Positions 1-5,049 of a stretch of 5,862 nucleotides of DNA are shown here, one piece after another (positions within the stretch are counted from its first letter, which is position 1; every line of letters starts with the position of its first letter). The DNA is from Atopobium sp. (GTDB taxonomy: Bacteria > Actinomycetota > Coriobacteriia > Coriobacteriales > Atopobiaceae). The stretch lies in the NCBI GenBank assembly GCA_015259035.1, contig JABZHC010000045.1, forward strand, positions 1 through 5,862, given 5' to 3'. The notes under the pieces are model-generated. The model worked only from the letters and a program-made list of their open reading frames with translations. It was not told the origin of the DNA and did not search any database. The translations under genes were made by a program, and so were the position numbers.

Positions 1-595
1 ATTGAGTAATGGCGTCTGGAAGATGCGCGTATGTCCACGATTCCGAGTGAAAAATCTCTTGCATTCCCCAGCCGGTAAGCTGCTCCAGCGTGCCGCCGAC
101 AACAACTGAAACCAAGAAAATGACCAGGTTATTGGCGTGATGCTTGTGCAACTGGTAGCAAATTACCGTCAGAAACACCGAGCCGGTTCCGTAAAGCGGA
201 GAGAACGGTCCCCAAATAAGGCCCACCCTGCTCTCGGTCAGGCCAGCGGTAATGAGCATCCAGATCTCTTCGATAAGAAGGCCGGCCATGCAGCCCACAA
301 TGAAGAGGATGACCACCTGATACCAGCCAAGATGCATCTTGTCCAAGTACGCCGAGAGCTCGGCTTGCGTTGGTTTTGGTTTGGAGAACGGCGCGGCTGG
401 TGCGGCATCGGGTGCGGCATCGGGTGCGTCGTCAGGTGCGTCCGATACAGCGCTAGAAGCGTCGGGTGGGAGCCCATCAATCTTCTCGCCAGACGAGAGC
501 CAGCCCCAAAAATAGCGAACCACGCGAACAAAACCGCTTGCGACAAGATACGCAAGCGTCAAAAGAGCTATGAGCGACGCGACAATAAAGAACAT
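1..595 (-). CDS. CmpB/DUF1113-type integral membrane protein, 3' end cut by window edge
   Basis: The frame opens with ATG at 595-593 and stays open for 198 codons to the left edge, so the C-terminus is missing. A TGAGG motif about 5 nt upstream is a modest ribosome binding site. The protein starts with a membrane segment (about residues 1-20), then a Pro/Ala/Asp-rich linker (about 41-72), then at least three more hydrophobic segments (about 91-116, 128-148, 157-176). Motifs seen are GLLIEEIW (106-112 area), GPFSPLYGTG (129-138) and GGTLEQLTGWGM (167-178). These fit the putative 'ABC transporter type IV / CmpB' family (PF06541), where the G-P-x-x-P-x-Y-G block and a later conserved Glu are typical. 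The family has no established biochemical role despite its name. The acidic/proline linker between the first segment and the core is unlike the compact members I know and may be a lineage-specific insertion. Family assignment is from motif memory; function is unknown. Confidence 0.8.
   Translation of the reverse strand, partial: MFFIVASLIALLTLAYLVASGFVRVVRYFWGWLSSGEKIDGLPPDASSAVSDAPDDAPDAAPDAAPAAPFSKPKPTQAELSAYLDKMHLGWYQVVILFIVGCMAGLLIEEIWMLITAGLTESRVGLIWGPFSPLYGTGSVFLTVICYQLHKHHANNLVIFLVSVVVGGTLEQLTGWGMQEIFHSESWTYAHLPDAITQ
399..446 (-). repeat. In-frame 12-bp tandem repeat coding a Pro/Ala/Asp linker
   Basis: Four consecutive 12-bp units begin with GGTGCG on the plus strand. The first two (399-410, 411-422) are identical and the next two (423-434, 435-446) are diverged. 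On the minus strand they encode the DAPDDAPDAAPDAAP stretch of the membrane protein. A multiple of three keeps the frame, so unit number can change without breaking the gene. It probably arose by slippage. Confidence 0.7.
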
Positions 596-622
596 ACAAC
601 CTCATTCAAAAGTTCTTGTTCC

Positions 623-651
623 ATGATACGGCAAGTGGCCACACTTAGCAA
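623..651 (-). promoter_or_regulatory. Probable promoter of the CmpB-type membrane protein gene
   Basis: Read on the minus strand, TTGCTA (651-646) and TATCAT (628-623) are separated by exactly 17 bp and fit a housekeeping -35/-10 pair (4/6 and 5/6 matches). The start codon lies 27 bp past the -10, leaving a short leader. The spacer contains the palindrome GTGGCCAC, which could be an operator but may be chance. Confidence 0.5.
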
Positions 652-754
652 TCTACCTGCTATTATTTGTAAGTTTTGCAAGAAAAATCCACCTCTTGAG
701 CGCATGAGGATTCGTGACTTTTCTAAAAAAGTTTGACGATTTTGAAATTTACAC

Positions 755-783
755 TTGCACTCAGCCGTGAACTTGCGTATATT
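755..783 (+). promoter_or_regulatory. Promoter of the tRNA-Gly/tRNA-Cys unit
   Basis: TTGCAC (755-760) and TATATT (778-783) are spaced by 17 bp. Transcription would start near 790, only a few bases before the mature 5' end of tRNA-Gly at 797, which is the usual arrangement for a tRNA promoter. No gene intervenes. Confidence 0.7.
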
Positions 784-796
784 ATTCCTCGCGTTC

Positions 797-872
797 GCGG
801 GCTTAGCGCAGTTGGTAGCGCGCAACCTTGCCAAGGTTGAGGTCGCGGGTTCGAACCCCGTAGCCCGCTCCA
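797..872 (+). tRNA. tRNA-Gly (anticodon GCC)
   Basis: A complete 76-nt cloverleaf can be folded by hand. The acceptor stem is GCGGGCT/AGCCCGC, the D stem GCGC/GCGC, the anticodon stem CAACC/GGTTG with loop TTGCCAA, and the T arm GCGGG-TTCGAAC-CCCGT. The discriminator T is followed by an encoded CCA. The anticodon GCC (830-832) reads GGC and GGU glycine codons. It is the first gene of a plus-strand tRNA pair, with tRNA-Cys 38 nt downstream. Confidence 0.97.
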
Positions 873-881
873 TGATTTTTC

Positions 882-905
882 GGCCGGATTCGTTTCGGCC
901 TTTTT
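882..905 (+). terminator. Hairpin with T tail between the two tRNA genes
   Basis: GGCCG (882-886) pairs with CGGCC (896-900), extendable by a G-T and an A-T pair to a 7-bp stem, and is followed by TTTTT. It has the look of an intrinsic terminator. However, no promoter is visible between it and tRNA-Cys, which starts only six bases later, so full termination here would silence that gene. It may be a leaky terminator or simply a spacer hairpin in a two-tRNA transcript. Confidence 0.4.
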
Positions 906-910
906 CATAT

Positions 911-984
911 GGCGAGATGGCCAAGTGGTAAGGCAGAGGCCTGCAAAGCCTTTATCCCCGGTTCGAATCCGGGTCTCGCCTCCA
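911..984 (+). tRNA. tRNA-Cys (anticodon GCA)
   Basis: A complete 74-nt cloverleaf is visible. The acceptor stem is GGCGAGA/TCTCGCC, the anticodon stem GAGGC/GCCTT with loop CTGCAAA, and the T arm CCCGG-TTCGAAT-CCGGG. The discriminator T is followed by an encoded CCA. The anticodon GCA (943-945) reads cysteine codons UGC and UGU. It probably shares the promoter at 755-783 with tRNA-Gly and is followed by a strong terminator. Confidence 0.97.
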
Positions 985-994
985 GTGAATTGAC

Positions 995-1024
995 AACCCC
1001 AGCTTCGGCTGGGGTTTCTTTTTG
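995..1024 (+). terminator. Strong intrinsic terminator of the tRNA unit
   Basis: A perfect 9-bp stem AACCCCAGC/GCTGGGGTT (995-1003, 1008-1016) closes a UUCG tetraloop and is followed by a T-rich tail (TTTCTTTTT). It starts 11 bases after the CCA end of tRNA-Cys. It marks the boundary of the plus-strand unit before the repeat region. Confidence 0.9.
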
Positions 1025-1062
1025 TCGCGCGCGACCGTGCTTGCTGGGATTTAGTCAGACGC

Positions 1063-1180
1063 GCCTGAAAAGTGCAAAGAATCTGTATTTGTGACACCGA
1101 TTCTTTTACAAAATCAGGCAAATCCACCGATTCTTTTACTTATTTAGGCAGAAGTTACAGATTCTTTGCAGAAATCAGGC
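1063..1180. repeat. Repeat cassette A (four arms, core class 1)
   Basis: The 118-bp cassette begins with an inverted arm, GCCTGA plus GTGCAAAGAATCTG, followed by three arms of opposite orientation ending at 1119 (TCAGGC), 1149 (TTAGGC) and 1180 (TCAGGC), i.e. spaced 30 and 31 bp. Arms 2 and 3 share the core CCGATTCTTTTA. Arm 4 has CAGATTCTTTGCA and is the near-complement of arm 1: TGCAAAGAATCTGTA (1072-1086) pairs perfectly with TACAGATTCTTTGCA (1156-1170), and the GCCTGA/TCAGGC ends pair outside a 4-nt mismatch. The outer arms can thus form a long hairpin with arms 2 and 3 in its loop. Function is unknown; the setting is extragenic. Confidence 0.9.
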
Positions 1181-1216
1181 ACGTTCTAACTAGGGTGCTG
1201 TCTCCAAATTTTGCGA

Positions 1217-1336
1217 GCCTGAAAACCTCACCATGTCTGAGTAAAACAGCTCAGACATGGCGAGAAAAACAGGCAAATAGCTCAGACATGGTGCTCTTTT
1301 CAGGCAAATCGTTCAGACTTGGCGAGAAAATCAGGC
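1217..1336. repeat. Repeat cassette B (four arms, core class 2)
   Basis: The 120-bp cassette has the same plan as A: an inverted arm from GCCTGA at 1217, then arms ending CAGGC at 1274, 1305 and 1336, both spacings 31 bp. The linker AAAT follows the first two arm ends. The inner core differs: TCAGACATGG in arms 1 (inverted), 2 and 3, and TCAGACTTGG in arm 4. CCATGTCTGAG (1231-1241) and CTCAGACATGG (1250-1260) form a perfect 11-bp inverted repeat with an 8-nt loop. Arm 1 matches the complement of arm 3 even better (GCCTGAAAA and CACCATGTCTGAG, 22 of 25 positions). Confidence 0.88.
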
Positions 1337-1393
1337 TCCATAAGAGCGTCCATAAAACCAACCTTGAAACCAGAGTTACGTCTAGAAAAGTCC

Positions 1394-1511
1394 GCCTGAA
1401 AAGTGCAAAGAATCTGTATTTGAGGCACCGATTCTTTTACAAAATCAGGCAAATCCACCGATTCTTTTATATTTTTAGGCAAAAGTTACAGATTCTTTGC
1501 AGAAATCAGGC
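1394..1511. repeat. Repeat cassette C (near copy of cassette A)
   Basis: Aligned by eye without gaps, this 118-bp cassette differs from cassette A at about 6 positions (two after the first arm, three in the tail of arm 3, one in the linker). Arm ends fall at 1450, 1480 and 1511, so the 30- and 31-bp spacings are the same as in A. The flanking bases outside the cassette are unrelated to those of A, so the similarity stops at the GCCTGA and TCAGGC ends. This supports the cassette being the duplicated unit. Confidence 0.9.
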
Positions 1512-1579
1512 TCACTCCAGAAGCTCTCTGCCTCGTACTACCCACCTGGCGAGAAACCCGTCCACTAGCAGTGCTATCG

Positions 1580-1618
1580 CACAAGAAACCCGGCATCCAC
1601 ACGAAATAGATACCGGGT
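1580..1618 (-). terminator. Probable terminator of the phosphatase/STAS-kinase operon
   Basis: Read on the minus strand, ACCCGGTATC (1618-1609) pairs with GATGCCGGGT (1597-1588), a 10-bp stem with one G-T pair and an 11-nt loop, followed by TTCTTGT. The T tail is short, so efficiency is uncertain. It lies about 40 bp past the stop codon of the STAS-kinase gene and before the repeat cassettes. Confidence 0.6.
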
Positions 1619-1656
1619 AGAAATCACTCGCAACCTGTGTACGCACCCCGCGCGAC

Positions 1657-2388
1657 CTAGCGCATCATCTTAACCAGGCGAACAATGGTGCCGTTGCCGG
1701 AAGGCTTTTCCTGGATAGACACGGCGTCCATAAGCAGGCGCATCAGCTTGACGCCGCGACCACGCTCGGCAAACTGGCCAGTCTCGGGAGGCTCTTCCTC
1801 ATCGGAGATGCTAAAGCCGCTGCCGCAATCCGAGACGTCAATGACCACCCTGTCTGGATACGCAGAAACCGTGGTCAGCACGCCCTTCTCGCACGCGTGA
1901 TCAATAGCGTTGCCAATAGCCTCGCCAACGGCGAGTTCGATATCAAATTTTTGATCCGAAGTGAAAGGAAGCGTCTTTAGCAGCGCAACTGCCCTTGAGC
2001 GAGCATCACACATCCTATTGGGATCAACTCTAAACGTTGTCTGAAACGACGGATGCGTACCCGGCGCAAGCGGGGTCACACGCGACTTAGCGGCACACGT
2101 GCTTATAGGCATGAAATCGATAAGACCCATGCGCACCAAGGCCTTAAACGCCGTCGGTTGCACGTTGGTCAAGCTCATAAGACCGCCGAGCGTCTTCATG
2201 CGTCGAACAGCGCACACGATAAAGCCCATGCCGCAGGAATCAATGTACGAAACCTCCGACATGTTCAGCACAATTCTTCTGCAACCACTGTTAATCAGCT
2301 GCTCAATCTGAGCCTTCACGCGCGGGACTCCCCTCACGTCAAGGTCAGTATTGACTGAAACAACTGCTATGTTTGGCTGCGTATACAT
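1657..2388 (-). CDS. STAS-HATPase_c fusion: anti-sigma antagonist joined to anti-sigma-type serine kinase
   Basis: This 243-residue cytoplasmic protein unites two parts of a partner-switching switch. Residues about 5-95 are a STAS domain with YIDSCGMGF (48-56); Ser51 occupies the serine position that is phosphorylated in SpoIIAA/RsbV. Residues about 125-243 are a GHKL ATPase of the SpoIIAB/RsbW type: N box GEAIGNAIDHA with Glu156 (catalytic base position) and Asn160 (Mg position), G1 box DCGSG (187-191), and G2 box RGRGVKL (209-215). All key residues are present, so both halves look active. A start at ATG 2388 is chosen; a TTG at 2415 in the same frame lacks a ribosome binding site. The nearest purine-rich motif, GAGGG, sits 12 nt upstream within a hairpin. 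The gene follows the PP2C phosphatase by 65 nt and is probably co-transcribed. In most bacteria these two domains are separate proteins. The regulated sigma factor is not in view. Confidence 0.9.
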   Translation of the reverse strand: MYTQPNIAVVSVNTDLDVRGVPRVKAQIEQLINSGCRRIVLNMSEVSYIDSCGMGFIVCAVRRMKTLGGLMSLTNVQPTAFKALVRMGLIDFMPISTCAAKSRVTPLAPGTHPSFQTTFRVDPNRMCDARSRAVALLKTLPFTSDQKFDIELAVGEAIGNAIDHACEKGVLTTVSAYPDRVVIDVSDCGSGFSISDEEEPPETGQFAERGRGVKLMRLLMDAVSIQEKPSGNGTIVRLVKMMR

Positions 2389-2392
2389 ACGT

Positions 2393-2418
2393 TTCTTGTT
2401 CCCTCGCAGCAACAAGAA
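2393..2418 (-). promoter_or_regulatory. Hairpin holding the ribosome binding site of the STAS-kinase gene
   Basis: On the minus strand TTCTTGTT (2418-2411) and AACAAGAA (2400-2393) form a perfect 8-bp stem. The 10-nt loop GCTGCGAGGG contains the only good Shine-Dalgarno-like sequence. The ATG follows 4 nt after the stem. Folding would shorten the 12-nt SD-to-start distance and expose the SD in a loop, or could block ribosomes. It might set translation relative to the upstream phosphatase. Confidence 0.5.
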
Positions 2419-2453
2419 TTTCAGATATCTACACTTTTTGACGAGAAAAGCGT

Positions 2454-4823
2454 CTAGTTGCTCTTCTCGCCAGAGTCAGTGCCGCCGAGCGTGCTAGAAT
2501 CGACGCCGCCAAGCTCGTCAAAGCGAAGGGCAACCATGGCAACGTCGTCGTCAAGCCTTCGGCCGGTATAGCGATCAAGCGTGCTCAAGAACCTATTGAG
2601 CAGGCCGTCAAAGCCACGAGGAACCTCGTTCATAATCATGTCGCGCAGGCCAGTTTCGCCAAAGAACGCGCCTTCGGGACTGCGAGCCTCTGTGGTTCCG
2701 TCGGTGTAAAGCAGCAGGATATCGCCCTCGTGCAAGCGAATCGTACCGTTTTTGTACTCCATGTCGTGAAACGCGCCCACAACGCCCGACTGAACGTCCA
2801 AAAGCTCAGCGTCGCCCGATTGAGCAGACACCAAAATCGCAGGTGGATGACCAGCGGAGCAGTAGGTCAGCGACGAAGTTGTAAGGTCAACAATGCCAAC
2901 AAAGAGCGTTGCAAATGTTTCTACTCTCGAGAAGCCCAACAGAAATTCATTCAGCGTTGCCACCATACGAGCGGGAGTTCTTCCCTCCCACGCATAGGCA
3001 GAAAGTGCCGTTTTAACTGCGGATGAAATAGAAGCTGCCTCAATACCCTTGCCAGAAACGTCACCCATGATGATGCACGCGCGGCGTCCTGGCAATTTAA
3101 TCATGCTATAGAAATCGCCGCCGACAAACGCATCGGCGGTTGCGGACGAATAAATTCCTTCGGCAGAGATTCCTTCTACCTTCTGCAGGTCATTCTTCAT
3201 ACCTGACTGGAGCGCCTGCGAGATATGCTTGTTCTGCTGACTCTCTTCGGCGCCAACTGCCAGAGAATGTACCAGCAGCATCACGCGGTCCAAGAAATCA
3301 AGCTCAATATCACTCAGAGGCTCAGCGTTTTCTTCTCGCAAGAAGAGCCAGGTATGCTGCTCGCCAGCAAACTTACCCAAGAAAAGCACGGCTCCCTTGC
3401 AGGGCAAACCCTGTGCAGCAAGCGCACGACTCAGCTCAGATTCAAGCTCAACCTCTTTGACTGACGCCTCGCCCTCTCCTGTCTTGAGTCCCTCAACCGT
3501 CGATGGAAGCGCAATCTGGTTGCCGCCGGCCTCCGCCGCAGCCTGCGCGCCACCGGCCTCCGCCGCGGCCTGCGCGCCGTCTTGCACACCGTCCTGAGCG
3601 TCGCCAAACGCTTGCTCAGCACCAAGCGCATGGAGCGTAATGTTGCCTGTGACCTCACAGCAATCTACCGAGAAAACCTGTGCATTCAGATCGGTGCCCA
3701 CCGACCTCATAACCTGCTGCAAACGCTCGCCAGAGATCTTCTCGCCCTCTGCAGCGCTATGGAGCAACCCCTGACGCACGCGAGCTAATGCCTCGCGAAG
3801 CGTGTCTCTACGCTGCGTCCTCATGGCCGACAACGCGCCTACAAGCTGCACCGAGAGGTAATTTGCAATGGAGTCCAAAAGCCGTGCGTCCTCAACCAGA
3901 AGCGCACGTTTGCGCTCCCAGCCCACCTCAATCAAGGCAACAATGTGGCCACCAAACCACACTGGAACCACAAGAAAGCTGGTAAACGGAGGTAAATGAC
4001 TTGAGTCAACAGTTATGACCTCACGAGTTTCTTCGTTAACAAGGTTGCGCTTTTTAACTCTTCCCTGCTTGAGCGCGCTAGAGTTCAAAGGCATGGTATG
4101 CAAGCGAAGTGCGTGCTCGGAATAAAACGTCAAACGCTCCAGAGAGCTGTTAAATGCAAAGTAGCGAGGAATTCTATCCAATGACGCACTTCTCAAAGAC
4201 TCCGTTGCTCCATGAAGGTGATAGCCATCTTGCTCAGCAAGATAAATGAGTGCGCCGTCTGCCTCAACAGTCTCTGAGAGCTCTTCTAACACGCGCTCGA
4301 TAAGCTGACCCATATCTTCCGAGTCAAGCGTGTCCAAAACAATCTGAAGCGCTCCTGAGAGCCTCTTATTGGCTCGGCGAAGGTCCAACACCATTCGTTC
4401 ATCATCGTGCATAGGGCTAGCCATGTCACGAAGCTTAGACGCTGTCAGAACAATAGCCTGTGTAGGAGCACCCACATAATCTGCACGAACACTCAACACC
4501 TGTGACGTGCCATCTTGCGCAGGAGCGGCCACCATGGAAGTGGAGCCATCAATCGCAAACGGCAACGACTCTACAAAGAACGGTTTCTGTAAGTTTTCTT
4601 GATTTGCCGGGGTAAACAAAAAGCGAACATCCAGGCCGGCAATAGTACCGTCTTCCTTAGCAAATAGGCTTTCGGCCTCTTCATTGGCGAGAAGAACCGT
4701 GCCCTCCATATTAAAAACGATAACTGCATCGCTGGTCAGGCGCAGCAACTGAGACAGAGTTGCAGCAACGGTCCCGTCGACAACTCCCTCAACACGCCTT
4801 ACACTCAGCTTGTTATCTGCCAC
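2454..4823 (-). CDS. PAS-GAF PP2C-type serine phosphatase (RsbU/SpoIIE family)
   Basis: This 789-residue sensor phosphatase is expected to dephosphorylate the STAS-domain phosphoserine and so release the kinase for its target. Domains, numbered from GTG 4823: PAS-like about 20-130; a helical linker about 135-165; GAF about 165-335; a second, weaker GAF-like region about 350-530, interrupted by an Ala/Gly-rich insert (about 405-440); and a PP2C/SpoIIE catalytic domain about 550-770. Catalytic motifs are VGGDFY (Asp570), MGDVSGKG (Asp588), CSAGHPP, LLYTDGTTEA (Asp708) and LDDDVAMVAL (758-760), so all metal-binding acidic residues are kept. There is no signal peptide or membrane segment, so it senses a cytoplasmic cue. 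GTG at 4823 is chosen because AAGGAG (4834-4829) lies 5 nt upstream; the in-frame GTG at 4829 overlaps that site. It is the first gene of the operon with the STAS-kinase fusion. The PAS and GAF ligands cannot be told from sequence. Confidence 0.93.
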   Translation of the reverse strand: MADNKLSVRRVEGVVDGTVAATLSQLLRLTSDAVIVFNMEGTVLLANEEAESLFAKEDGTIAGLDVRFLFTPANQENLQKPFFVESLPFAIDGSTSMVAAPAQDGTSQVLSVRADYVGAPTQAIVLTASKLRDMASPMHDDERMVLDLRRANKRLSGALQIVLDTLDSEDMGQLIERVLEELSETVEADGALIYLAEQDGYHLHGATESLRSASLDRIPRYFAFNSSLERLTFYSEHALRLHTMPLNSSALKQGRVKKRNLVNEETREVITVDSSHLPPFTSFLVVPVWFGGHIVALIEVGWERKRALLVEDARLLDSIANYLSVQLVGALSAMRTQRRDTLREALARVRQGLLHSAAEGEKISGERLQQVMRSVGTDLNAQVFSVDCCEVTGNITLHALGAEQAFGDAQDGVQDGAQAAAEAGGAQAAAEAGGNQIALPSTVEGLKTGEGEASVKEVELESELSRALAAQGLPCKGAVLFLGKFAGEQHTWLFLREENAEPLSDIELDFLDRVMLLVHSLAVGAEESQQNKHISQALQSGMKNDLQKVEGISAEGIYSSATADAFVGGDFYSMIKLPGRRACIIMGDVSGKGIEAASISSAVKTALSAYAWEGRTPARMVATLNEFLLGFSRVETFATLFVGIVDLTTSSLTYCSAGHPPAILVSAQSGDAELLDVQSGVVGAFHDMEYKNGTIRLHEGDILLLYTDGTTEARSPEGAFFGETGLRDMIMNEVPRGFDGLLNRFLSTLDRYTGRRLDDDVAMVALRFDELGGVDSSTLGGTDSGEKSN
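3522..3575 (-). repeat. 27-bp tandem duplication in the phosphatase gene
   Basis: Two adjacent 27-bp copies (3522-3548, 3549-3575) differ at two positions. They encode AQAAAEAGG twice within the second GAF-like region. The frame is preserved. The insert is GC-rich and low in complexity compared with the rest of the gene, so it is likely a surface loop produced by slippage. Confidence 0.8.
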
Positions 4824-4865
4824 AGTCACTCCTTACCAGCAAGGAAAAACAAATCACATAGTCTA

Positions 4866-4871
4866 AGTATA
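4866..4871 (-). promoter_or_regulatory. Possible -10 element for the phosphatase operon
   Basis: TATACT on the minus strand lies just after the T tail of the tRNA-Leu terminator. It would place the transcription start near 4859, about 36 nt before the GTG start. No convincing -35 is found at 16-18 bp because that position falls inside the terminator stem. The operon needs a promoter in this short gap if the terminator works, but this site is only a candidate. Confidence 0.35.
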
Positions 4872-4873
4872 CG

Positions 4874-4902
4874 AAAAAGGCGGACCTCCGAAGAGATCCG
4901 CC
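4874..4902 (-). terminator. Intrinsic terminator after tRNA-Leu
   Basis: On the minus strand GGCGGATCTC (4902-4893) pairs with GAGGTCCGCC (4888-4879), a 10-bp stem with one T-G pair closing a UUCG loop, followed by TTTTT. It lies 9 nt after the CCA end of tRNA-Leu and separates that gene from the phosphatase operon. Confidence 0.9.
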
Positions 4903-4911
4903 GAAATTCCG

Positions 4912-5001
4912 TGGTGTCGGAGGCGGGACTTGAACCCGCACAACCGTTAGTAGGTCACTAGCACCTCAAGCTAGCGCGTCTGCCAATTCCGCCACTCCGA
5001 C
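4912..5001 (-). tRNA. tRNA-Leu (anticodon GAG)
   Basis: A 90-nt class II tRNA with a long variable arm. The acceptor stem is GTCGGAG/CTCCGAC, the anticodon stem CTAGC/GCTAG with loop TTGAGGT, the variable arm lies after the anticodon stem, and the T arm is GCGGG-TTCAAGT-CCCGC. Discriminator A and an encoded CCA complete the 3' end. The anticodon GAG (4967-4965) reads CUC and CUU leucine codons. It stands alone with its own terminator; an AT-rich TAGTATAT stretch at about 5017-5024 could contain its -10 element. Confidence 0.97.
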
Positions 5002-5049
5002 TTGCTTTGCAGCGAGGGATATACTAACACATCTTCAAGCAACTTTACT

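Larger units (their letters stand above)
1025..1656. other. Gene-free convergent intergenic region holding three repeat cassettes
   Basis: About 630 bp lie between the tRNA-unit terminator (plus) and the 3' end of the STAS-kinase gene (minus). I see no credible protein gene. The open frames here read through repeat units, lack a ribosome binding site, and the two near-identical cassettes A and C fall in different reading frames. The content is cassettes A, B and C, short unique spacers (1181-1216, 1337-1393), and a minus-strand terminator near 1580-1618. A fragment at 1547-1557 (TGGCGAGAAAC) resembles the core-side part of unit 4 of cassette B and may be a decayed unit. Confidence 0.75.

Noticed and set aside
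137..736. A 199-codon plus-strand frame and a 105-codon minus-strand frame (238-555) over the membrane protein
   Set aside because: The overlapping minus-strand frame from 595 encodes membrane segments and CmpB-family motifs throughout. The others are Arg/His-rich shadow translations without motifs.
568..1127. Two open frames on the minus strand across the tRNA pair
   Set aside because: They include the well-known artefact peptides produced by antisense translation of tRNA genes (phrases such as GFEPATSTLARLRATNCAKP and GSNPRPQPWQGCALPTA). The tRNA genes explain the sequence.
911..1180. Integrated element using the tRNA-Cys 3' end as attachment site
   Set aside because: No second copy of the tRNA-Cys 3' end is seen in the window and there is no integrase. 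A strong terminator lies intact between the tRNA and the repeats.
1300..1482. A 60-codon minus-strand frame through cassette C
   Set aside because: Another passive reading of the repeat arms; the matching frame over cassette A gives a similar peptide (DLPDFVKESV) that continues into unrelated tRNA antisense sequence.
1063..1511. CRISPR array
   Set aside because: The regular 30-31 bp spacing is suggestive, but the segments between the AGGC ends are homologous to one another rather than unique spacers, one arm per cassette is inverted, and no cas gene is near.
1072..1620. A 182-codon plus-strand frame starting at GTG within cassette A
   Set aside because: It has no ribosome binding site and consists mostly of repeat arms. 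The near-identical cassettes A and C are read in different frames, and their differences show no synonymous bias. It is open mainly because the repeats lack stops.
2389..2415. Upstream TTG start adding nine residues to the STAS-kinase protein
   Set aside because: No ribosome binding site precedes it, it lies inside the hairpin, and the added MLLRGNKKR falls before the start of the STAS fold.
3140..3985. Several plus-strand and frame-shifted minus-strand open frames within the phosphatase gene
   Set aside because: All overlap the continuous PAS-GAF-PP2C reading frame and show only low-complexity Ala/Arg/Pro content without motifs or ribosome binding sites.
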